A stretch of DNA of 64,000 bases from an uncultured Eubacteriales bacterium (GTDB lineage: Bacteria > Bacillota > Clostridia > Lachnospirales > Lachnospiraceae): positions 372,001 through 436,000 of the forward strand of contig CASDTX010000025.1 in NCBI GenBank assembly GCA_949283695.1, read 5' to 3'. The notes below the pieces were generated by a model that worked only from the letters and a program-made list of their open reading frames with translations, was not told where the DNA came from and searched no databases. Each line of letters begins with the position of its first letter. Positions within the stretch are counted from its first letter, which is position 1. Made by a program: the position numbers and the translations under genes. Shown piece after piece: positions 43,164 through 51,144 of the stretch.

Positions 43164-44044
43164 AATGCTTCTACTGTTTTTACAAATTTTAATACATCCT
43201 CCGGCGGGTCGAGGGCATACATCAGCCCGTATGGGATGCTGTAATCCCAGTGGACAGGGATCGTCACAAGGGCAGGATGCACATCCTTCCAGCACTCCAG
43301 TGTGAGCAGTACATTCTGTGTCTCCGCGCAGCGGTTGAACACGGAGATATCATAGAAGTGCGGCGTGTCCTCGATCGTGATCCGGGGATGATTTCTTCTT
43401 AAGTCATTTCGGATGAAGTCATTGATCCCGGAATCCCCTTCCGCAACCATCATCAGCGTCTCCCCGTATAGATCAGAGATCTCAAGACATTCTTTTTTCG
43501 CCAGACGGTGCTCCCGTGAGACTGCGCACATCTTTTTGCAGCGTCCGGTCTGGAGCATATTGCACCTCTCAAGCCACGTCCTGGAATCACATACCCCCAC
43601 AAGAAAATCAAACTTTGTTCCCAGCTGGGCGATCTCTGCGACGATACCTTCATGGTCATCCTCAAATGGAACGATGTGAAGTCTGTAGTCCGAGAAGTCA
43701 CGGCTTGCCTCATACCACAGATCCATGAACGGCTTGGCGGGATTGAGAAGAGATGTGCCGACACAGAACATATGCTCATACCGCTCCATGGCGCTTCGTG
43801 CGTTCTCGATGGAGGTACGGGAGTAATCAAAGAGGAATTTTGCGTCCTTGTAGATCACTTCCCCAGCCGCAGTCAGGCGCACGCCCTGAGGCGTCCGTTC
43901 TAACAGCTTCAAGTCCAGATGCTTTTCCAGAGCGTTGATCTGTTTCATAACAGCAGGCGGGGTGATGAAGAGATTTTCCGCTGCCTTTGTAAAACTGCCG
44001 CAGTCCGCTACGGCGACAAATATTTTCAACTGTGGATTATACAT
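43157..44044 (-). CDS. LysR family transcriptional regulator
   Basis: A 295-residue LysR-type regulator with N-terminal winged HTH (LKIFVAVADCGSFTKAAENLFITPPAVMKQINALEKHL, about 5-42) and a C-terminal effector domain. AGGAGG lies 5 bases before ATG 44044. The upstream in-frame start is unsupported. It is divergent from a flavodoxin/aldo-keto reductase pair, the usual LysR target arrangement, so it probably controls those redox genes. Confidence 0.92.
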   Translation of the reverse strand: MYNPQLKIFVAVADCGSFTKAAENLFITPPAVMKQINALEKHLDLKLLERTPQGVRLTAAGEVIYKDAKFLFDYSRTSIENARSAMERYEHMFCVGTSLLNPAKPFMDLWYEASRDFSDYRLHIVPFEDDHEGIVAEIAQLGTKFDFLVGVCDSRTWLERCNMLQTGRCKKMCAVSREHRLAKKECLEISDLYGETLMMVAEGDSGINDFIRNDLRRNHPRITIEDTPHFYDISVFNRCAETQNVLLTLECWKDVHPALVTIPVHWDYSIPYGLMYALDPPEDVLKFVKTVEALL

Positions 44045-44214
44045 AACAGCCTCCTGGCATAAACCATTGATTAATACCAAAATAACAAATCAGAAATTCC
44101 GTGTCAAGAACCGAAGGATTATACTGAATATACCAGATATACCAGTTCGGCCATCAGGGATGAGTGAGGGCTGAGCTGCTTATCCGCAGAAAAGCAGGAA
44201 GGGAGGCGGGAATA

Positions 44215-44727
44215 ATGGCAGGTTTGATCGTCTATTTTTCCAGACGGCATCAGAATTACGTGAACGGCGTGATCCGCGACCTGAAAGTGGGAAATACGGA
44301 GATTGCCGCCCGAATGATACAAAAGCATACCAAGGCGGATCTGTTTCGGATCGAACCTCTGCAGGAATACTCCAAGGACTATAATGAGTGCATCGCCCAG
44401 GCCCAGGCAGACCAGCGGCGGGATGCCCGGCCGGAGCTGAAAAGCTATCCGGAAGAGATCGAGAAGTACGATACGATCTATCTCGGCTATCCGAATTATT
44501 GGAGCACTATGCCTATGGCGGTATTTACATTTCTCGAGCACTATGATCTCACAGGGAAACGGATCTGTCCGTTCTGTACTCATGAGGGGAGCGGTATGGG
44601 ATCCAGCGAGACGGATATCCGAAAGATCTGCCCGGGAGCGGCGGTGGAAAAAGGGCTCGCAATCCATGGCGCAGAGGTAGACAAGGCAGAACCAGAAACT
44701 GAAAAATGGCTGGAGTCACTTAGATAG
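44215..44727 (+). CDS. flavodoxin family protein
   Basis: A 170-residue flavodoxin-like protein (FMN-dependent). The first strand is AGLIVYFSRRHQNYVNGVIRD, where the phosphate loop is unusual (SRRHQNY rather than SxTGNT), so FMN binding may be altered. Later segments YDTIYLGYPNYWSTMPMAV and FCTHEGSGMGSSETDI are typical of the NAD(P)H:FMN-reductase-like flavodoxin_4 family. GGGAGG precedes ATG 44215. It lies 14 bases before an aldo/keto reductase and is divergent from LysR. A role in electrophile or quinone reduction is inferred. Confidence 0.87.
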   Translation: MAGLIVYFSRRHQNYVNGVIRDLKVGNTEIAARMIQKHTKADLFRIEPLQEYSKDYNECIAQAQADQRRDARPELKSYPEEIEKYDTIYLGYPNYWSTMPMAVFTFLEHYDLTGKRICPFCTHEGSGMGSSETDIRKICPGAAVEKGLAIHGAEVDKAEPETEKWLESLR

Positions 44728-44741
44728 AAGGAGGAAACGGG

Positions 44742-45596
44742 ATGTTAAACGAGACCTATACATTAGCAAATGGAGTAACGATCCCTAAATTGGGACTTGG
44801 AACATGGTTTATCGACGATGATAAAGCGGCAGAAGCTGTCCGTGAAGCGGTGGAAATCGGATACCGCCACATTGACACTGCTCAGGCCTACGGCAATGAG
44901 CGGGGAGTGGGCGAGGGTGTGCGCACCTGCGGCGTTCCCAGAGAGGAACTGTTCGTGACCACGAAGCTGGCGGCAGAGGCTAAGACCTATGAAGAGGCGG
45001 CATCAGCTATCGACGGCTCGTTAAAGAAGCTGGGACTTGAGTACATTGACCTGATGCTCATCCACAGCCCCCAGCCGTGGGCGGATTTCCGCGGCGGAGA
45101 TTATGCGGAAGGGAATAAAGAAGCATGGCGTGCCATGGAGGACGCGTACAAGGCAGGAAAGCTGCGTTCCATCGGCATTTCTAATTTTAAGGAAGAGGAT
45201 ATCGAGAATATCTTATCCTCCTGCACGGTTGCACCCATGGTGAACCAGCTCCTCGTGCATATCGGAAATACCCCGGAGAAGCTGATGAAATACTGCGAGG
45301 AGAGGCAGATCCTTGCAGAGGCATATTCACCGGTGGCACACGGTGAGATTTTAAAGAGTGCGCAGGTGGCGGAAGCGGCGGATAAATACGGCGTCACCGT
45401 GCCGCAGCTCTGCATCCGTTACACCTTGCAGCTGGGGGCTGTGTCCCTTCCGAAGACAGGAAATCCCGAGCATATGAAAGAAAACGCGGCGGTGGACTTC
45501 GTGATCTCCGATGAAGATATGGAGATGTTAAAGCAGATGAAACCACTGAAGGATTACGGAGAATACAGCGTGTTCCCGGTATTCAGCGGGAAATAA
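44742..45596 (+). CDS. aldo/keto reductase (2,5-diketo-gluconate reductase type)
   Basis: A 284-residue AKR barrel enzyme that reduces aldehydes or ketones with NADPH. The catalytic tetrad is visible: Asp45, Tyr50 (HIDTAQAYGNE), Lys75 (VTTKL) and His108 (LMLIHSP). The cofactor segment near residue 240 reads LPKTGNPEHMKENAAV; the usual Arg and Ser of the 2'-phosphate loop are partly replaced, so the NADH/NADPH preference is uncertain. AGGAGG precedes the ATG, and the gene is co-transcribed with the upstream flavodoxin. Followed by a terminator at 45603. Confidence 0.92.
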   Translation: MLNETYTLANGVTIPKLGLGTWFIDDDKAAEAVREAVEIGYRHIDTAQAYGNERGVGEGVRTCGVPREELFVTTKLAAEAKTYEEAASAIDGSLKKLGLEYIDLMLIHSPQPWADFRGGDYAEGNKEAWRAMEDAYKAGKLRSIGISNFKEEDIENILSSCTVAPMVNQLLVHIGNTPEKLMKYCEERQILAEAYSPVAHGEILKSAQVAEAADKYGVTVPQLCIRYTLQLGAVSLPKTGNPEHMKENAAVDFVISDEDMEMLKQMKPLKDYGEYSVFPVFSGK

Positions 45597-45602
45597 AATA
45601 CC

Positions 45603-45646
45603 CGGACAGGAGGAGAGCGATTTCGTGTTTCCTTTTGTCCGAGTTT
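45603..45646 (+). terminator. terminator after aldo/keto reductase
   Basis: CGGACAGGAGG pairs imperfectly with CCTTTTGTCCG (ends 45641), followed by AGTTTTG. The rest of 45647-45842 shows nothing recognisable. Confidence 0.55.
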
Positions 45647-45842
45647 TGATTGCGGCAGTAAAATTGACTTTTCTCAGATAAAAATTCCATACCTCTTGAA
45701 AACACTGGCGTTTCCGGCGATTTTATCGCCTTGGACTGGTCCTTTTGCCTCATTTTCCCTTACGAGAAGAAATCTGGGTGTAATGCTCATGTGCGGTAAA
45801 GTTTCACATATGAATTTGATAGACAGTAACCCGTACTATACA

Positions 45843-45913
45843 AAAATGTAAAAACATCTTGACATTTTTATGCGCTGCAGTATAATGAAAATGTCAAGAT
45901 GTTTTTACATTTT
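45843..45913. repeat. 26-bp perfect inverted repeat enclosing a promoter
   Basis: The left arm 45843-45868 and right arm 45888-45913 are exact reverse complements over 26 bases (core TGTAAAAACATCTTGACA). TTGACA (45859-45864) lies in the left arm and TATAAT (45881-45886) in the 19-base loop, 16 bases apart. The arrangement looks like paired operators over a promoter for the membrane protein/XRE pair. Confidence 0.85.
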
Positions 45914-45949
45914 AAAACTGCTTAAATATTAATTTAGGAGGTAAACGCT

Positions 45950-46279
45950 ATGAAAAAAATGGACGAAATGGACAGAAATATTCAGCTTCATTCGGAGGAA
46001 TGGGGATATAAAGCTGCTTTGCTGGCTTTAAGTGCATGGACGCTATTCAACTGTTGGCAAACACTTATGTATGACGTGAAACATGACCCTCTGCCTTCTC
46101 TGATTTTGTGCTTTGCAATATCTGTCCAAGCATTTTCTCAGATTGCTATGAAACAAAAAGCGGTTGCTGGAGATGAAGAATATCGGGAACCCAATAAGCT
46201 CTTACGGACAGTAATAACCACGATTGTCTTTGTTGTGATTATTTTGTCGATTGGAACTTATTTTCTGGTAAGAGTGTAA
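45950..46279 (+). CDS. small two/three-span membrane protein (XRE-linked)
   Basis: A 109-residue protein with an acidic N-terminus (MDEMDRNIQLHSEEWGYK) and hydrophobic segments at about 22-40, 48-62 and 84-106. Small membrane proteins of this type are commonly encoded next to short XRE regulators in Clostridia, but their function is not known. AGGAGGT lies 7 bases before the ATG. The XRE gene follows after 5 bases, and the promoter is embedded in a 26-bp inverted repeat. Confidence 0.75.
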   Translation: MKKMDEMDRNIQLHSEEWGYKAALLALSAWTLFNCWQTLMYDVKHDPLPSLILCFAISVQAFSQIAMKQKAVAGDEEYREPNKLLRTVITTIVFVVIILSIGTYFLVRV

Positions 46280-46284
46280 GTATT

Positions 46285-46479
46285 ATGCGGAATATAGTAA
46301 AACAGCTAAGAAAACAAGCCGGATTGCGTCAAGAAGATATGGCAAAAGAGTTAGGTGTGAGCCGCCAAACAATTATTGCGATCGAAAATGATAAATACAA
46401 CCCTACTCTTGAACTTGCGATGAAAATTGGAAAATTGCTAAAACTTCATGTAGATGAAATTTTCTTTTTAGATGACTAA
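46285..46479 (+). CDS. XRE family HTH regulator (YozG-like, 64 aa)
   Basis: A minimal 64-residue Cro/C1-type DNA-binding protein. The HTH is LRQEDMAKELGVSRQTIIAIENDKYNPTLELAMKI (about 14-48), and the C-terminus KLHVDEIFFLDD is typical of the short YozG/YgzD-like group that has no effector domain. It is co-transcribed with the membrane protein just upstream and probably autoregulates through the inverted repeat at 45843-45913. The membrane partner may transmit a signal or sequester it. That is inference. Confidence 0.88.
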   Translation: MRNIVKQLRKQAGLRQEDMAKELGVSRQTIIAIENDKYNPTLELAMKIGKLLKLHVDEIFFLDD

Positions 46480-46481
46480 TG

Positions 46482-46500
46482 GGCAGCAAAGGATGCTGCC
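46482..46500 (+). terminator. hairpin after XRE gene
   Basis: GGCAGCA pairs with TGCTGCC around 5 bases, two bases after the stop codon. No T tract follows. The remaining gap 46501-46730 shows no recognisable gene. Short coding-like fragments there could not be assigned. Confidence 0.4.
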
Positions 46501-46730
46501 GCCCTCTATGCTTATAAAGCAGCCCAGCAACCATGCACAACCAGGGTGACAGTGCTCTATTCTTCCTATGGCTGACATCTATGAGATCACCAACTTTTCT
46601 GCACAGACGTCAGTAACCGTATCGTAAAGCAGTGTATCCGGATCGTGATAAGATCTTACAAAGACCAGGTATTAACTTATGATAAATACGACGATAACAC
46701 ATGTGTAATTCCGATAAAATGCTGCCGGTG

Positions 46731-46748
46731 TTACAATTTATATTGTAA
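46731..46748. promoter_or_regulatory. 18-bp palindrome upstream of the cupin operon
   Basis: TTACAAT-TTAT-ATTGTAA is a near-perfect dyad 85 bases before the cupin gene. It is a good candidate operator. The binding protein is unknown, and a canonical promoter was not identified. Confidence 0.5.
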
Positions 46749-46833
46749 AAAATGAAACAGGATTTTCAGCCAGCTGTTTTTGCCAAAGACAGAGATATGA
46801 CAGGAAGGACTGGCAGTATAAGGAGGAAGGAAC

Positions 46834-47259
46834 ATGAACATAGAAGAGATCAAAAAAGAACTGGGACCGGGAGCAGTATTTGACATTGGTGAGGAGAACA
46901 GTGCGTTCGCACAGTTCTTCGTAGGTCAGAGCTACCTCAGCATGCTGACCACAGCAGGCGTGCCCATCGGCAACGTGACATTTGAGCCGGGCTGCCGCAA
47001 CAACTGGCATATCCACCACGCGAAGAGCGGCGGCGGACAGATCCTTCTGTGTACGGCAGGACGCGGATATTATCAGGAGTGGGGCAAAGAAGCACAGGAG
47101 CTGCACCCTGGAGATGTCGTCGTGATCCCGGCAGGTGTAAAGCACTGGCACGGAGCGGCACCGGACAGCTGGTTCTCCCATCTGGCGGTGGAAGTGCCGG
47201 GCGAAGAGACAAGAAATGAATGGCTGGAGGCGGTAAGTGATGAAGAATATCATTTCTAA
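46834..47259 (+). CDS. cupin domain protein
   Basis: A 141-residue single cupin barrel. Metal-binding residues are likely His59 and His61 (NWHIHHA), Gln69 and His104 (GVKHWHG), the classic HxH...Q/E...H set. The sequence resembles the cupin proteins often encoded with carboxymuconolactone-decarboxylase-family proteins. AGGAGGAAGG precedes the ATG. It overlaps the following CMD gene by 20 bases and forms a three-gene unit with an aldo/keto reductase. Its substrate is unknown. A role in handling reactive carbonyl or quinone compounds is conjecture. Confidence 0.9.
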   Translation: MNIEEIKKELGPGAVFDIGEENSAFAQFFVGQSYLSMLTTAGVPIGNVTFEPGCRNNWHIHHAKSGGGQILLCTAGRGYYQEWGKEAQELHPGDVVVIPAGVKHWHGAAPDSWFSHLAVEVPGEETRNEWLEAVSDEEYHF

Positions 47260-47950
47260 ATATCAGAACACAGACCCGGAATTCGCAGCATTGATTGAGA
47301 ATTTTGCGTGTGACGAGGTTGTAAATCATGACGATCTGGACGGCCGTACCCGTATGATGGCAGTTCTGTCTACAATGATCGGAAGTCAGAGCATTGATGC
47401 TTTTAAAGAAATGCTGGGATGCGCCCTGGATGAGGGCGTTACACCTGTCGAAGTCAAGGAGATCGTCTATCAGGCGACGGCGTATCTGGGGCTTGGACGA
47501 GTGTTCCCGTTCCTGGAGTGCGTCAATGACGAACTCAGTGCGCGGGACATCACCCTTCCCCTCGAGGGACAGGCAGCGACTACTCCCGCAGACCGACTGG
47601 AAAAGGGCGAGCAGGCGCAGGTGGAGATCTTCGGCGACCACATGAGAGGATTCTCCCAGTCCGGACCGGAGGAGAGCCGCCATATCAACAAATGGCTTTC
47701 CGACAACTGTTTTGGCGATTATTATACCCGCACCGGTCTTGACTATAAAGAGCGTGAGATGATCACCTTCTGCTTCCTGGCAGCACAGGGCGGATGCGAG
47801 CCCCAGCTGACGTCCCATGCGGCGGCGAACCTGCGCATCGGCAATGACAAGGCATTTCTCATCAAGATCATTTCCCAGTGCCTGCCGTATATCGGATACC
47901 CCAGGAGCTTAAATGCGCTGCGGTGTGTGAATGAGGCGGTGAAAGGATGA
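47240..47950 (+). CDS. carboxymuconolactone decarboxylase (CMD) family protein
   Basis: A 236-residue protein with two CMD/AhpD-like helical domains (about 25-105 and 140-225). The Cys-x-x-Cys redox motif of AhpD is absent. Signature stretches are GRTRMMAVLSTMIGSQSIDAFKEML and GVTPVEVKEIVYQATAYLG in the first domain and KEREMITFCFLAAQGGCEPQL in the second. GGAGGCGG precedes ATG 47240, inside the end of the cupin gene. Its stop overlaps the start of the aldo/keto reductase (ATGA). Fused cupin-CMD proteins exist in related bacteria, which supports a joint function with the cupin. Confidence 0.9.
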   Translation: MKNIISKYQNTDPEFAALIENFACDEVVNHDDLDGRTRMMAVLSTMIGSQSIDAFKEMLGCALDEGVTPVEVKEIVYQATAYLGLGRVFPFLECVNDELSARDITLPLEGQAATTPADRLEKGEQAQVEIFGDHMRGFSQSGPEESRHINKWLSDNCFGDYYTRTGLDYKEREMITFCFLAAQGGCEPQLTSHAAANLRIGNDKAFLIKIISQCLPYIGYPRSLNALRCVNEAVKG

Positions 47951-48984
47951 AGTATACACAGCTTGGCAATTCAGACTTAAACGTATCCCGCATCTGCATG
48001 GGCTGTATGGGATTCGGGGATGCGAAGAACGGACAGCATACCTGGACCGTGGATGAAGATCATTCCCGGAACATCATTCGTCTTGGACTGGAAGCAGGCA
48101 TTAATTTCTTTGACACGGCCATTGCTTACCAGAGCGGTACGAGCGAGCAGTATCTGGGAAGAGCGCTTAAAGATTTCGCGAAACGGGAGGATGTGGTTGT
48201 TGCAACCAAATTCCTGCCCCGCACACAGGAAGAGATCGATGCCGGGATCAGCGGGCAGCAGCATATCGAACGCATGATTGACAAAAGTCTCGAAAATCTG
48301 GGAATGGATCATGTAGATCTGTATATTTACCATATGTGGGATCATCAGACCCCGCTCTATGAGATTCTGGACGGTCTGAACCGCGTGGTGAAAGCGGGAA
48401 AGACGCGCTATATCGGGATCTCCAACTGCTTCGCATGGCAGCTTGCCAAGGCAAATGCACTGGCAGAGGCGGAGGGCTTCGCGAAGTTCGTGTCCATACA
48501 GGGACATTACAATCTGATCTTCCGCGAGGAGGAGCGGGAGATGGCGCCTTTCTGTGCAGAAGAAAACATCGCCATGACGCCGTACAGTGCACTGGCAGGG
48601 GGAAGGCTCGCAAGGCATCCGGGCGAGACGACGAAGCGGCTGGAAGAAGACAGCTATGCCAGATTTAAGTATGATGCTACCGCAGAGCAGGATGGCGTGA
48701 TCATCAGCCGGGTGGCAGAACTGGCGGAAAAACACGGGGTCTCCATGACAGAGATCTCACTTGCATGGCTCCTTACGAAAGTGACCGCGCCGGTCGTGGG
48801 CATGACGAAGCCGGAGCAGATTGCAGGTGCAGTAAATGCTGCTGACCTTGCACTTCGCCCGGAAGAACTGGCGTATCTGGAAGAGCCCTACATCCCGCAC
48901 CGGCTGGTGGGAGTGATGGCGCAGAACACGGCAGCTTCAGCGGCAGAGAAGCATGTCTGGTCAACCGGAAACCAGAAGATATAA
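47947..48984 (+). CDS. aldo/keto reductase (YajO/Gsp69 type)
   Basis: A 345-residue AKR of the potassium-channel-beta-like group. The tetrad residues are Asp56 and Tyr61 (FFDTAIAYQSG), Lys88 (VVVATKF) and the His in YIYHMWD near residue 130. The NADPH-binding end reads TAPVVGMTKPEQIAGAV. The start overlaps the CMD stop by four bases. It is the last gene of the cupin-CMD-AKR operon and converges on the FliB-like gene across an 18-bp tandem repeat. Physiological substrate unknown. Confidence 0.92.
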   Translation: MKYTQLGNSDLNVSRICMGCMGFGDAKNGQHTWTVDEDHSRNIIRLGLEAGINFFDTAIAYQSGTSEQYLGRALKDFAKREDVVVATKFLPRTQEEIDAGISGQQHIERMIDKSLENLGMDHVDLYIYHMWDHQTPLYEILDGLNRVVKAGKTRYIGISNCFAWQLAKANALAEAEGFAKFVSIQGHYNLIFREEEREMAPFCAEENIAMTPYSALAGGRLARHPGETTKRLEEDSYARFKYDATAEQDGVIISRVAELAEKHGVSMTEISLAWLLTKVTAPVVGMTKPEQIAGAVNAADLALRPEELAYLEEPYIPHRLVGVMAQNTAASAAEKHVWSTGNQKI

Positions 48985-49040
48985 GCAGGAAAAGAAGTTC
49001 AGGGTATATGCCGGGGCTGATTCGAGTGCACAGCGGGCAG

Positions 49041-49148
49041 CAGTTCCGTCAGAGAGAACAGTTCCGTCAGAGAGAACAGTCTCAGCAAGGAGAACGATCA
49101 CAGCAGGGAGAACAATTACAGCAAGGAGAACAATTACAGCAAGGAGAA
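49041..49148. repeat. 18-bp tandem repeat, six units
   Basis: Units of 18 bases ending in AGAGAGAA or AAGGAGAA repeat six times (49041, 49059, 49077, 49095, 49113, 49131), for example CAGTTCCGTCAGAGAGAA twice and CAATTACAGCAAGGAGAA twice. It lies between convergent genes and runs into the 3' end of the FliB-like gene, whose TAA stop is within a unit. Confidence 0.85.
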
Positions 49149-50315
49149 CAGATTCTCCAGACTGAACTGCTCTTCATCGCCAAGCAGCTGCTCCATCCGA
49201 TATTTATTTCGATCAGAATGTTCGATCTCGCGGGCATAGCGCCATGCCGTACGAAGGAAAAGCTGGAAATGTTTCTCTGGAACTTGGGCGCCGCCTGCAG
49301 CGTTCCCGTTGTTTTGAACAGATTCCAGCCACTGCGCGCGGCACAGCTCCCGGATCAGGATGGTTCCCGCGAAAGCGAATTTCATTTTGCCGTAGGCGTT
49401 TTCATTGTAGACAGCACCGCAGAAATAGGTAAAGATGAAATATACCATAAGCTGTTCCGTCATCCGGTCTGTAAAAACTGTCCGGAACTGCCGGTTCTGT
49501 TCCTGTGTACAGGGCAGATGCTTCTTCAGAATATTCTGCGCATTTTGGACAAAGGGCTTCCAGTCCGGACGCAGGATTTCCAGGCGGCTCAGTATCCCGA
49601 GGAGATGGTCCAGCGTCTGACGTCTCGTCTCATCGAACTGCTCCGCGTATGTCAGATCATTGAGACGGTGTTCGAACCACTCGAAGACCGGCGGGGCCGA
49701 ATAACGCCTGAGCAGGTCGTCCGTCTGAAACAGTGCGTTCTTATCAATCCGCTGCTGGATATCATGGGCCAGGGCAAGGACAGCGGCAAGCCGGACATGG
49801 ACCGGCTTTTCGCGATTCTGCAGGATGGAAAAGATCAGGCTGCGCGCGTCCGAGAGTTTAGTAAAAAGGAAGAAATCAAAATCCTCGTACGGGGGTTCTT
49901 CCCGTTGGTTTTCGGCATGGAGGAAACGGACCGGCTCTTTGCAGCCGAGGATCAGCCGGGCAGCCTCCGGGCAGGAGAGGGACAGGGAAATTTCCCGCAG
50001 TCCTTCAAATTCTTCAATGTGTCTGGGATACATACGGCAAGTCTTACAAAATGCGCTTTCCCCGCCGCCTTCAAGATATAGGTCACAGAGATTATCCTCA
50101 TTGAGGAACGCGCACCGTCCGCTGTAGCGGCGAAAGCTCTGCGTTTTCCAGTCGATTTCATTATGCAGGCGGCTTCCGAGAGTCCCTTTTGCTTTCCGGT
50201 AGCGTTTCAGGGAAGAAGGATCAATCTGGATCTGCCAGCCGGCGCAGCACGTATCCGGACAGACGCCGCCGGCACAGTGGAATTCTTTATAATAATGAGG
50301 AATGAGATACTGCAT
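49134..50315 (-). CDS. FliB-like flagellin lysine-N-methylase family protein
   Basis: A 393-residue protein with the N-terminal cysteine-rich FliB signature (FHCAGGVCPDTCCAGWQI at about 12-30, then GRCAFL, LCDLY and FCKTCRMYPRH near 65-105). This probably binds an iron-sulphur cluster. FliB methylates flagellin lysines in Salmonella, but homologues are widespread in non-flagellated Clostridia, and no flagellar genes are nearby, so the target is uncertain. AGGAGGG lies 7 bases before ATG 50315. The C-terminal codons (NLFSLL) come from an 18-bp tandem repeat, implying recent extension or erosion of the end. Confidence 0.82.
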   Translation of the reverse strand: MQYLIPHYYKEFHCAGGVCPDTCCAGWQIQIDPSSLKRYRKAKGTLGSRLHNEIDWKTQSFRRYSGRCAFLNEDNLCDLYLEGGGESAFCKTCRMYPRHIEEFEGLREISLSLSCPEAARLILGCKEPVRFLHAENQREEPPYEDFDFFLFTKLSDARSLIFSILQNREKPVHVRLAAVLALAHDIQQRIDKNALFQTDDLLRRYSAPPVFEWFEHRLNDLTYAEQFDETRRQTLDHLLGILSRLEILRPDWKPFVQNAQNILKKHLPCTQEQNRQFRTVFTDRMTEQLMVYFIFTYFCGAVYNENAYGKMKFAFAGTILIRELCRAQWLESVQNNGNAAGGAQVPEKHFQLFLRTAWRYAREIEHSDRNKYRMEQLLGDEEQFSLENLFSLL

Positions 50316-50566
50316 GGATAAACCCTCCTGTATGTTTTGCAAAACTGAGTGTACCCTTTCTTTACAAGAGCACACACGGCCGATAAAGAGAGGGTAGCAA
50401 AAGGACGGCAGCAAGTCAAGTAAAGAAACATCGTTTGAGAGAGCAGCTTTAACCGGTCCGGAAAGAGACGATCATGCGTTTCAGGCATGTCTGATCATGA
50501 AAAACAGGTATTAGACAGATTCTGGATCATGCGTTAAAATAAAGAAAATGAATGGAGGATCTGATG

Positions 50567-51046
50567 ATGAGTAAAACATTAGTAGCATATTTTTCAGCAA
50601 GCGGCGTGACGGCAAGGCTTGCAGAGACCATTGCAAAGGCAGCGGACGCGGATCTGTATGAGATCGCTCCGAAGGTGCCTTATACGTCAGCGGACTTAAA
50701 CTGGAACAATTCCAACAGCCGCAGCAGCATCGAGATGAACGATAAGGCTTCCCGTCCGGAGATCGCGGGAGAGGCAGAGAATATGGACCAATATGATACC
50801 GTGTTTGCCGGCTTCCCGATCTGGTGGTATGAGGCGCCGCGCATTATCCATACCTTCCTTGAAAGCTATGATTTCACAGGGAAAACCGTTGTTCCCTTCG
50901 CTACATCCGGCGGAAGCGGTATGGGCAAGACGAGTGATATCCTGCAGAAGGTATGTCCGGCGGCAAAGGTCCTTCCCGGGAAACGGATGAGCGTAACCGC
51001 ATCGGAAGCACAGATCAAGAACTGGATGAAAGAGCTGGGTCTGTAG
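50567..51046 (+). CDS. flavodoxin
   Basis: A 159-residue flavodoxin_4 family protein with phosphate-binding loop SASGVTARLAE (about 9-19), FMN-contacting loops FAGFPIWWYEAPRI near residue 85, and PFATSGGSGMG near 113. Such proteins act in quinone or nitro-compound reduction or as electron carriers. GGAGG is 8 bases before the preferred ATG 50567. It is convergent with a TetR gene whose 3' end follows after 98 bases. It is one of three flavodoxin genes in the window. Confidence 0.9.
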   Translation: MSKTLVAYFSASGVTARLAETIAKAADADLYEIAPKVPYTSADLNWNNSNSRSSIEMNDKASRPEIAGEAENMDQYDTVFAGFPIWWYEAPRIIHTFLESYDFTGKTVVPFATSGGSGMGKTSDILQKVCPAAKVLPGKRMSVTASEAQIKNWMKELGL

Positions 51047-51144
51047 GGAAACCTGCAGTTGAGGCCTGTAAGCTGCGGAGAGACAAATGGAATCACCTTG
51101 TACACCGACATTACGGATAAAATATCTCTGTACTTGGTGTGCTG

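Noticed and set aside
46501-46730. A short gene or IS fragment in the gap before the cupin operon.
   Set aside because: Only short coding-like pieces without ribosome sites or recognisable motifs were visible, so nothing could be supported.
49041-49148. CRISPR array.
   Set aside because: Units are contiguous 18-mers without spacers, and no cas genes are nearby.
49008-50081. Long plus-strand frame (357 codons) starting in the 18-bp repeat.
   Set aside because: It is the complement of the FliB-like gene, whose cysteine motifs and ribosome site are convincing. The Gln-rich start is just the tandem repeat.
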